A DNA stretch of 64,000 nt from the NCBI GenBank assembly GCA_904379015.1, contig CAJFHG010000007.1, forward strand, positions 49,103 through 113,102, read 5' to 3'. Under the pieces are notes generated by a model. It did no database searches. It was not told where the DNA came from and worked only from the letters and a program-made list of their open reading frames with translations. The position numbers and the translations under genes are program-made. This document shows, in pieces, positions 49,479 through 55,860 of this stretch. The DNA comes from Candidatus Paralachnospira caecorum (GTDB lineage Bacteria > Bacillota > Clostridia > Lachnospirales > Lachnospiraceae). Numbering within the stretch: the stretch's first letter is position 1; each line of letters begins with the position of its first letter.

Positions 49479-49793
49479 ATGATTAACAATGAGATCAATG
49501 CAATTAAAGACAGAATCTGTATGACTATCATGCCGAAACGAATCTATCTGTTTGGTTCCTTTGCAAAAGATACCTATAATGAGGATAGCGATTATGACTT
49601 TTATGTTGTTGTTCCCGATGATGCCGGGAACAAAATAGAACTGTCCCAGAAAGCGTATAAATCCCTCCGCGGAGTTCGTAAACGTCCGGTAGACATTGTT
49701 GTGGGTTATGAATCATCTTTTGATGAACGGGCGAAGGAAAATACCCTTGAAAAGGTCGTAAAACAGGAGGGCGTGCTGTTATATGAAAAATGA
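49479..49793 (+). CDS. MNT-domain nucleotidyltransferase (antitoxin)
   Basis: A 104-residue minimal nucleotidyltransferase, the MntA-like partner of an HEPN toxin. The active-site motif GS-x10-DxD is intact (GSFAKDTYNEDSDYD). Family members inactivate the toxin by adding AMP groups to it. ATG 49479 is preferred (AAAGGA ten bases before); GTG 49470 is an alternative. It overlaps the HEPN gene by 11 bases. Confidence 0.88.
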   Translation: MINNEINAIKDRICMTIMPKRIYLFGSFAKDTYNEDSDYDFYVVVPDDAGNKIELSQKAYKSLRGVRKRPVDIVVGYESSFDERAKENTLEKVVKQEGVLLYEK

Positions 49794-50160
49794 AAAGATC
49801 TTGAAAGAATGGATGGAGTTTGCTGAGATGGATTTCCTTACGGCGAAACATCTGTATGAGCACATGTATCCGAAACCACTGGAGATTATTTGTTATCATT
49901 GCCAGCAGGCAATAGAAAAGCTTTTGAAAGGTGTTTTGATTTCCAGAGGTGTTACGATTAAGAAGACACATGATCTAGGTTTATTAGCAGAAATACTGCA
50001 GGAATATGCAGAAGTGGACGAAAAGTATCTTGAAATGTGTGATGATCTGACGCCATACAGAGTAAAGATTCGGTATCCGCAGGAATTGTTTATTGAGGAA
50101 TATCATGTAAAGAAAGCTCTGGAAGAGACTCAGGAACTGTATGATTGGATTGGCTGTTGA
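49783..50160 (+). CDS. HEPN-domain protein (toxin)
   Basis: A 125-residue all-helical HEPN protein paired with the MNT gene. Typical segments: EWMEFAEMDFLTAKHLYE, CYHCQQAIEKLLKGVLI, KTHDLGLLAEIL and TPYRVKIRYPQE. The canonical RNase motif R-x4-6-H is not obvious; this subgroup keeps R-Y-P instead, so the toxic activity is uncertain. AT content and context suggest horizontal transfer with its partner. Confidence 0.85.
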   Translation: MKNEKILKEWMEFAEMDFLTAKHLYEHMYPKPLEIICYHCQQAIEKLLKGVLISRGVTIKKTHDLGLLAEILQEYAEVDEKYLEMCDDLTPYRVKIRYPQELFIEEYHVKKALEETQELYDWIGC

Positions 50161-50256
50161 CACTGCTACAGACAGAAAAGAGAAATTCGGAAGATGCAGA
50201 AGGGCAAGAAGAGTCAGGGAAGGAAAATTATTCTTGATATAAGTTATATGTTTTTT

Positions 50257-50297
50257 AGTGCCATTTAAAGTGCCAAAAGGTATTTTTAAATGGCACT
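50257..50297 (+). repeat. 13-bp inverted repeat downstream of the HEPN gene
   Basis: AGTGCCATTTAAA (50257-50269) and TTTAAATGGCACT (50285-50297) pair perfectly. No long T run follows. A second nested hairpin (CCACTA...TAGTGG around ACTAATT/AATTAGT) lies at about 50318-50352. Confidence 0.6.
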
Positions 50298-50424
50298 TTG
50301 AACAGGAAAAACTTTGTACCACTAATTCTGGAAAAATTAGTGATAGTGGTAAATTCAAACATCAAAGATAAACTATATTGATGTCTAAAGGGACAACATT
50401 TCATACAGTACGGCGGAAATAAAA

Positions 50425-50466
50425 AGCGGGAAAACACAACATGAGGTGTTCATTCCCGCTATTTTT
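50425..50466 (+). terminator. Intrinsic terminator
   Basis: AGCGGGAA pairs with TTCCCGCT, with inner ACAC/GTGT pairing, and ATTTTT follows. It is the last signal of the MNT-HEPN transcript. Confidence 0.75.
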
Positions 50467-50516
50467 CTGCCCGCGTATCTATATCTTGTATTTCTTTGCC
50501 TTTGAAATGCACACCC

Positions 50517-50692
50517 CTAATCTATGAGGTAGTGCCGCAGTAAATCCTCCCGGCCATCTTCTTTCAGCCGTTCCACAGAATAGCGCAGCTATTCCTCCGG
50601 GGTAGGTACATCCCCGGTGCATGGTATCCGTTCCCGTTGCGCCCGGCGTTCCGGATCAGGGTCGTGTAGGCCCTCCCATATCCGCTTTCCCC
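50517..50692 (-). pseudogene. Degraded gene end, GC-rich, probably from a mobile element
   Basis: On the minus strand one frame reads GKRIWEGLHDPDPERRAQRE, then continues to VPTPEE, an in-frame TAG, and LRYSVERLKEDGREDLLRHY before the stop at 50517. The composition is coding-like and differs from the AT-rich neighbours. I do not recognise the family. It lies in front of a MerR-type promoter that points toward it. Confidence 0.4.
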
Positions 50693-50703
50693 GATGTTAT
50701 AAT

Positions 50704-50734
50704 AGTGTAAACCTTAATGTAACATTAAAGTCAA
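50704..50734 (-). promoter_or_regulatory. MerR-type promoter with a 19-bp spacer, facing left
   Basis: On the minus strand TTGACT and TACACT are 19 bases apart and the spacer carries the dyad CTTTAATG...CATTAAGG. This is the classic layout that MerR regulators twist into an active form. The merR-like gene is divergent, as usual, but the left-hand target gene is only debris now. Confidence 0.65.
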
Positions 50735-50749
50735 GAGGGAAAAATCAGT

Positions 50750-51439
50750 ATGAAAAAAAGCTATTTTTCAATCGGGGATGCGGCAAAACAGGCGCACATG
50801 ACGACTGCAACCCTTCGCCATTATGATCACATAGGGCTGGTTAAGCCCAGCAAGGTTGATCAATACACAAACTATCGGTACTACACTGTGGAGGACATCA
50901 CCCGTCTAAACACCGTTCACGTTCTGCAACAGATGGATTTGCCGTTGCAGGAAATAAAAAAACTTTTGGAATATGACGACCTTGAAAAAATTGTGGAGTT
51001 TTTAGTACAAGCAGAGAAAAAAGCTGATGAAAAAATTGCCGCCCTGCAATACAGTAAATCCAAAATTCAGTTGGCAAGAGCGAACTATGAAAGAAAATTG
51101 GCAATACGCAAAAATTCAAACGGCATTTTTACCAAAGATATGCCACAACGAGTTATTTTACTATCAGATACCTTAGAAGTCCCAACGCTTGATGTTCTTT
51201 GGAATTATCTAAACCACTTCTATGATTTCCTTATGGAAGGACAGTATGAGGACTGCAATAAGGCATTATTGCAAATTGTGCCAGGAATCCGGATGGATAT
51301 GATTCATGATTTTTTGAAGGATATTCCCTATCTCTCTGATCTGCAGCGTACATTTTACCAGACCTATATTCAGGCAAGATGGGAAAAACTTCAACTGCCC
51401 GCTTATGAACAGGCTGCAGGTCAAACAGAAAGTTGTTGA
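50750..51439 (+). CDS. MerR regulator fused to a HipA C-terminal tail
   Basis: A 229-residue chimera. Residues 1-75 are a MerR HTH (YFSIGDAAKQAHMTTATLRHYDHIGLVKPSKVDQYTNYRYYTVEDI), and 76-125 the dimerisation coiled coil. The effector domain is cut after about residue 155 and followed in frame by about 72 residues almost identical to the C-terminus of the HipA-like kinase at 45561 (about 62 of 72 identical by eye). There is no kinase active site in that tail. DNA binding and dimerisation should survive, ligand sensing should not. Start has GAGGGAAAAATC upstream. Confidence 0.85.
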   Translation: MKKSYFSIGDAAKQAHMTTATLRHYDHIGLVKPSKVDQYTNYRYYTVEDITRLNTVHVLQQMDLPLQEIKKLLEYDDLEKIVEFLVQAEKKADEKIAALQYSKSKIQLARANYERKLAIRKNSNGIFTKDMPQRVILLSDTLEVPTLDVLWNYLNHFYDFLMEGQYEDCNKALLQIVPGIRMDMIHDFLKDIPYLSDLQRTFYQTYIQARWEKLQLPAYEQAAGQTESC

Positions 51440-51440
51440 A
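51220..51440 (+). repeat. HipA 3'-end repeat, copy 2
   Basis: Closely similar to 46247-46467. The junction with the MerR sequence is at about 51220. Confidence 0.9.
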
Positions 51441-51471
51441 AAAGATAGAGAGTGGAAGAAGACTTTCTGCT

Positions 51472-51537
51472 TTTTTTATTTGCGTGATAAGCCCGTCAGG
51501 AAGCCGTCATGCCTGCATGAACAGATATTTGACGGGC
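51472..51537 (+). repeat. Dispersed repeat, copy 2
   Basis: Matches 26994-27056 including the T run and ATGCCTGCATGAACAG. Within it GCCCGTCA pairs with TGACGGGC, so the RNA or DNA can form a hairpin. Confidence 0.65.
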
Positions 51538-51579
51538 AGAGGTCATCAAGCGGCCGGACAAAATAGAAATCCGGAGAAA

Positions 51580-52476
51580 TCAAATGGACGGCGATAATAA
51601 TTCACGCAGCACCTCGAGAAATTTTTCAGCAGGCTTTGAGAAATGCTGATGCTTTTTCCAGATAATGCTCATTTTATTTTCCAGCTTCGGTTCCAGGGGA
51701 CGAAAACAAAGCCTGCTGTTTCCGCTTGTATTGATGATCTTGTCATAGCCTATGGCATAGCCGAGACCTTCGTCTACAAGAAGAGAGGCGTTATAAAGCA
51801 GGTTGTAGGTGGCGATGATATTCAGGTCAGAAATTTCCTGTCCGATCCACTGAGTCAGGCTGCCGCCCTGGGATTCCTGCTGGGAAAGGATCAGGGGGAC
51901 ATCTTTCAGATCATCCGGTGAAATCGTTTCTTTATCCGCGAGAACGGAATCTTTGCGCATTAAAACGCCCCAGATCTCGGAATGCGCTGTTTCCAACGCA
52001 TTGTACTTTGTCAGATCGACATTGCCGAATACGATGCCGAAGTCGATCAGTCCGCTGTCCAGATATTCGGATACATAAGCGGCGTTCCCGCTGGAAATGT
52101 GGTAATGAATGCCGGGATGCTGACTTTGCAGTGCCTGGGCCGCTCTGGCGATCACACGGACCCCGTCTGTTTCTCCTGTCCCGATATAGACGTCACCCAT
52201 GATAATATCATCGCTCGCTGTAATTTCAAGTTCTGTCCTTCTGACCAGATCCAGGATTTCTTCCGCCCGCTTTCTGAGAATCATGCCCTCTTCTGTGAGC
52301 GTGACTTTGCGGGAACCTTTTGTTCCGCGAATGAGGAGCTGTTTCCCCAGTTCTTCTTCCAGTCCCTTGATTTGTATGGAAAGTGTGGGCTGGGAGAGAT
52401 GAAGCGATTCCGCGGCATGTACAATGCTCTGTTCCCTTGCGATCGCAAGAAAGTAATTCAGAACGCGCAGTTCCAT
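51580..52476 (-). CDS. LysR family transcriptional regulator
   Basis: A 298-residue LysR protein: N-terminal HTH (LNYFLAIAREQSIVHAAESLHLSQPTLSIQIKGLEEELGKQLLIR) and effector-binding domain. It is divergent from an SDR gene and a cyclophilin-like gene, its most likely targets. It may also control the flavodoxin promoters, since an LysR-type site lies at 53957. Confidence 0.93.
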   Translation of the reverse strand: MELRVLNYFLAIAREQSIVHAAESLHLSQPTLSIQIKGLEEELGKQLLIRGTKGSRKVTLTEEGMILRKRAEEILDLVRRTELEITASDDIIMGDVYIGTGETDGVRVIARAAQALQSQHPGIHYHISSGNAAYVSEYLDSGLIDFGIVFGNVDLTKYNALETAHSEIWGVLMRKDSVLADKETISPDDLKDVPLILSQQESQGGSLTQWIGQEISDLNIIATYNLLYNASLLVDEGLGYAIGYDKIINTSGNSRLCFRPLEPKLENKMSIIWKKHQHFSKPAEKFLEVLRELLSPSI

Positions 52477-52588
52477 CGTGTTTTCCCTCCTGACGGCAGC
52501 TTTGTATGGAATTATTATATAAAGTTTCCGGCGGCAGAGTCAAGAGAATGAATATAAAAAAACTATAGAAGCTGATTAAATATAAGTA

Positions 52589-52616
52589 TTGGAAATGATA
52601 CCAGATCCATTATACA
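52589..52616 (+). promoter_or_regulatory. Promoter of the SDR gene
   Basis: TTGGAA and TATACA with a 16-base spacer in the AT-rich divergent region. A weak -35 is in line with activator dependence. Confidence 0.5.
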
Positions 52617-52656
52617 ATCACATTAGAAATAATGAAATCTGGAAGGAGTGCCGGAA

Positions 52657-53427
52657 ATGGACGCGAAAATGTTAGATGGAAAAACCGCAATTATTACAGG
52701 AGCCAGTTATGGAATGGGACACTCGATGGCGGAGCTTTTTGCTCAGGAGGGAGCGAATGTAGTGATCACAGCCAGGCACCGGGAAAAGCTGGACGAAGTT
52801 GTGGAGGCTGTCCGGTCCCAGGGCGGCAGGGCTGTGGGAGTGGTGGCCGATGTCTGCTCCACTGAGGATACAAAAAAAGTATTTGCGACTGCGCTGGATG
52901 CGTTCGGAGATGTGGATATTCTGATTAATAATGCCGGAATCGGCGAGCAGAAAATGATTGATGAGACAGACGATGAGTGGATGAAATATGTCATGGACAC
53001 AAATCTGGGAGGCCCCATGCGATACATCCGGGAAGCGCTGAAAATTTTTCTGCCAAAAAACGACGGCGTGATCATCAATATTTCCTCTGTGAATGGAACG
53101 AGGCCGTTCTGCGGCGCGACTTACACATCGACCAAAGGCGCGCTGAATACTCTGACAAAAAATGTAGCCATGCGTCTGATCGATACCAATATCCGCTGCA
53201 ATGCGGTCGCGCCGGGAGCGACCGTGACGCCGGCGCATCTGGCGAATAAAGCGGGAGAACAGCCTGGCGGAGCGAAAATGCTTGAGTACAGCGGGCATTT
53301 CGTGTATTTCCCCGGTCCGGAATGCGATCCCATGGATCAGGCTTACGCTTGCCTCTTCCTGGCGAGTAAAATGGGAAAGGCTGTGAAAGGCCAGGTGATT
53401 CAGGTCTGCAACGGCGCATTCCTGTAA
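52657..53427 (+). CDS. Short-chain dehydrogenase/reductase
   Basis: A 256-residue classical SDR using NAD(P)H. TGASYGMGHSMAELFA is the cofactor loop, NNAGIG the structural motif, Ser in NISSVNG and Tyr/Lys in YTSTKGA the catalytic residues. ATG 52657 has AAGGAG; GTG 52648 is too close to it. The substrate is unknown. It is followed by a cyclophilin-like gene after 55 bases, and a divergent LysR gene is upstream. Confidence 0.92.
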   Translation: MDAKMLDGKTAIITGASYGMGHSMAELFAQEGANVVITARHREKLDEVVEAVRSQGGRAVGVVADVCSTEDTKKVFATALDAFGDVDILINNAGIGEQKMIDETDDEWMKYVMDTNLGGPMRYIREALKIFLPKNDGVIINISSVNGTRPFCGATYTSTKGALNTLTKNVAMRLIDTNIRCNAVAPGATVTPAHLANKAGEQPGGAKMLEYSGHFVYFPGPECDPMDQAYACLFLASKMGKAVKGQVIQVCNGAFL

Positions 53428-53482
53428 AGAAACAGAGGAGGAAGGAGATATCGGTCCTGATGAGGCCGGGGAGGAAGAGAAT

Positions 53483-53839
53483 ATGGTCAGGAAAATGATC
53501 GTGGAGATTGGCGGCAGCCGTTTTACCGCTGTACTGGAAAATAACGAAGCTGCGGATGCTCTGACAGAGATGATGAAAGAGAATCTGGTCACGATTCAGA
53601 TGCGTGATTATGCCGGATTTGAAAAAGTGGGAGCGCTGGGATCTGATCTTCCGGCGAGCGACCGTCAGATAACGGCCCGGCCGGGAGATATTGTCCTCTA
53701 CCAGGGAAATCAGATTGTTATGTTCTATGGTTCCAATTCCTGGAGTTATACCAGGCTGGGAAGAATCGAGGATCTGACCGGCTGGGAAGCCGCGCTTGGA
53801 GACGGAGATGCGACGGTGATTTTTTCACTGATGGAATAA
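53483..53839 (+). CDS. Cyclophilin-like fold protein
   Basis: A 118-residue protein of the cyclophilin-like fold family (PF18050 type): short beta strands with ARPGDIVLYQGNQIVMFYGSNSWSYTRLGRIEDLTGWEAALG. Such genes are often found beside flavodoxins and reductases in gut Clostridia; no enzymatic role is established. Cotranscribed with the SDR gene. Confidence 0.85.
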   Translation: MVRKMIVEIGGSRFTAVLENNEAADALTEMMKENLVTIQMRDYAGFEKVGALGSDLPASDRQITARPGDIVLYQGNQIVMFYGSNSWSYTRLGRIEDLTGWEAALGDGDATVIFSLME

Positions 53840-53865
53840 AAGAAAATCTATATATGTATTTGCAA

Positions 53866-53914
53866 AAAGGGATCCTGAAAGCCGGAATGGTGGCTGGAAG
53901 GATCCCTTTTTTTT
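53866..53914 (+). terminator. Intrinsic terminator after the SDR operon
   Basis: AAAGGGATCC pairs with GGATCCCTTT and eight T are present at the end. Confidence 0.92.
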
Positions 53915-53956
53915 ACCCTGCCGGCCTGCCGCCGGGAAGGGAAATCTGACTGACTC

Positions 53957-54026
53957 AGTATAAAATTACAGGTTTATACTGCATAACTGATCGAGTCTTC
54001 TGGTTTGCAGATCCTGGGGCTATAAT
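53957..54026 (+). promoter_or_regulatory. LysR-type operator and promoter of flavodoxin gene 54166
   Basis: AGTATAAA (53957) and TTTATACT (53973) form a perfect 8-bp inverted repeat. TATAAT is at 54021-54026 with a poor -35 (TTCTGG). The repeat is centred near -65 from the expected start, the usual place for a LysR activator site. Confidence 0.65.
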
Positions 54027-54165
54027 ACAGGCAGAGCCTGGAGAAGGATGCAGTCCGCTGAAAGATGGAGCAAAAGGCGGAGCGGTTCTTTTTTCTGGCA
54101 TGGAGTGACCTTTGAGAAATTGGATGCAAAAACAGAAACGGCACAACGGAAAGGAGATGCGTGAA

Positions 54166-54765
54166 ATGAAGATCAAACGGATACTGTCTGTATTTCTGGC
54201 CCTGATACTGACACTGGGACTTGCTGCCTGCGGCGGCGGGACAGATGAAGCGGCGGAAACGGCAGAGAATACCTCTGCCGGGGAAACGCAGGAAACACAG
54301 GCTTCTTCAGTGAATGAGGAGACGGAGGAGACACAGGCTTCCTCAGCGGATGAGGAGACGGAGGAAACGCAGGCTTCTTCGGCGGAAGAAGGCACAGCGG
54401 GGACTCAGTCCGCCGCGGAAGGAGGCTCCCACATCCTGATCGCTTATTTTTCCATGCCGGAGGATGTGGATCCCGAGGGCGCCGACGCGGTCGCGGGCGC
54501 CAGCATTGTGGTCGATAACGGCGAGATCATGGGCAATGTGGAATATATGGCCGGGATCATTCAGGATACGGTAGGGGGAGATCTGTTCCAGATCGAAACG
54601 GTGCAGCAGTACCCGCTGGATCATGAAACGCTGGTCGATCAGGCAGCGGAGGAACAGGACGCGGACGCGCGCCCGGAGCTGTCCACCCATATTGAAAACC
54701 TGGATCAGTACGACACCATTATCCTGGGCTATCCTAATCTGGAGCAGGGTTTTGCCCGTGTATAG
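54166..54765 (+). CDS. Flavodoxin-domain lipoprotein, C-terminally truncated
   Basis: A 199-residue lipoprotein with lipobox LAAC, an acidic repeat linker (four copies of an (E)ETQASS unit) and the first part of a flavodoxin domain (HILIAYFSMPEDVD; GNVEYMAGIIQDTVGGDLFQIE; YDTIILGYPN). Homology stops at GYPN; LEQGFARV and a stop follow. About 70 residues, including the isoalloxazine-contacting loop, are lost. It is probably not functional. ATG 54166 has AAGGAGATG before it. Confidence 0.8.
   Translation: MKIKRILSVFLALILTLGLAACGGGTDEAAETAENTSAGETQETQASSVNEETEETQASSADEETEETQASSAEEGTAGTQSAAEGGSHILIAYFSMPEDVDPEGADAVAGASIVVDNGEIMGNVEYMAGIIQDTVGGDLFQIETVQQYPLDHETLVDQAAEEQDADARPELSTHIENLDQYDTIILGYPNLEQGFARV
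54275..54390 (+). repeat. Tandem repeat in the lipoprotein linker
   Basis: Repeats of about 36 bases encode EETQASS(A/V)(D/N)EETE. They affect only the flexible linker between the membrane anchor and the flavodoxin domain. Confidence 0.75.
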
Positions 54766-54837
54766 AGTGTATAGCGTTTGAAAAATGAGGTAGAAAACTA
54801 CGCTATACACAAATAGAAAGACATACTGTGTATAGCG
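54758..54837 (+). repeat. Cluster of four GTGTATAG(CG) motifs
   Basis: Direct copies at 54758, 54767 and 54828, and an inverted copy CGCTATACAC at 54801-54810. The second and third form a 10-bp inverted repeat with a 24-base gap. The cluster starts exactly at the truncation point of the flavodoxin gene upstream and ends 40 bases before the next one. Confidence 0.7.
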
Positions 54838-54876
54838 ATGATATAGATCAAGAAAGAGTGAAAGGAGACTCTAAGC

Positions 54877-55548
54877 ATGAAAACGAGATTATTATCATTA
54901 CTTATTGCAGGTGTTATGACAGCAGGTTTGCTGAGTGGATGTGGTGCTTCAGAAGATACTCAGGATCAGAGTGACAGTACGGCACAGTCCGATCAGTCTG
55001 CAGATGAAACAAGTTCAGATACAGAAGCGAATACGGAGAATACGTCAGACGGCGTTGCATCAGATGGGAAAACGCTGGTGGTTTACTATTCCGCAACAGG
55101 AAATACCGAAGCAGTGGCAAATTACATTGCAGATGCCACAGGAGGAGATTTATTTGAACTGGAGCCGATAGAACCTTATACAGATGAGGATCTGAATTAT
55201 AATGATGAGAACAGTCGTGTATCTCAGGAATATGCAGATGAAAGCCTGAGAGATGTGGAACTGGTTTCTGCGACGGTAGAGGGATTTGATGAGTACGAAA
55301 ATATTTTTGTGGGTTATCCTATCTGGTGGCAAGTAGCTGCATGGCCGGTAAATCAGTTTATTGAGAATAATGATTTTACTGGAAAAACTGTAATTCCATT
55401 CTGTACATCGGCGTCTTCTGGAATAGGAGATAGCGGACAACTGTTGGAGGAAATGGCAGGAACGGGTGAATGGTTAGAAGGAGAGCGATTCCAGTCAAGT
55501 GCTTCAGAAGAGGATGTAGTAGCTTGGGTTGATAGTTTAGGGTTGTGA
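54877..55548 (+). CDS. Flavodoxin-domain lipoprotein, complete
   Basis: A 223-residue lipoprotein with signal peptide and lipobox (LLSGC), a Ser/Asp/Thr-rich linker, and a full flavodoxin_4 domain: KTLVVYYSATGNTEAVANYI binds FMN phosphate, GYPIWWQVAAWPVNQF and PFCTSASSGIGDSG complete the site, and VVAWVDSLGL is the normal end. It is the only intact member among the paralogs in this zone and shows how the others were cut. Codon use is more AT-rich than the core genes. AAAGGAG precedes the start. Confidence 0.92.
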   Translation: MKTRLLSLLIAGVMTAGLLSGCGASEDTQDQSDSTAQSDQSADETSSDTEANTENTSDGVASDGKTLVVYYSATGNTEAVANYIADATGGDLFELEPIEPYTDEDLNYNDENSRVSQEYADESLRDVELVSATVEGFDEYENIFVGYPIWWQVAAWPVNQFIENNDFTGKTVIPFCTSASSGIGDSGQLLEEMAGTGEWLEGERFQSSASEEDVVAWVDSLGL

Positions 55549-55572
55549 TTGAACAGTTGATTTTGAAAATAA

Positions 55573-55610
55573 GGCATGATTCGGGAACGGGTCATGCCAT
55601 TTATGATTTT
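55573..55610 (+). terminator. Terminator after the flavodoxin gene
   Basis: GGCATGA pairs with TCATGCC over 12 bases, then a T-rich run. The rest of the gap to 55860 is AT-rich without a recognisable gene. Confidence 0.6.
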
Positions 55611-55860
55611 GCAATATTTAAATTGGCAAATAAATTAGGTGTTATTCTCTAGATACACAAAGCATCGAAAAATATGTATACAGTATGGGAGATAGGTAAT
55701 GTCTGGCTGGGAAAGGGACACTCCATCTGCCCATTTTTTTGAGTAGAATGTATGATGGAAGCATAGGTATTTTGGCTGTTTATGTAATTCTGTTATCATA
55801 ATATATAACATTAATGAATATACTTGAAATTATGGTATCATTATAGGAAAGGTTTTTGAC

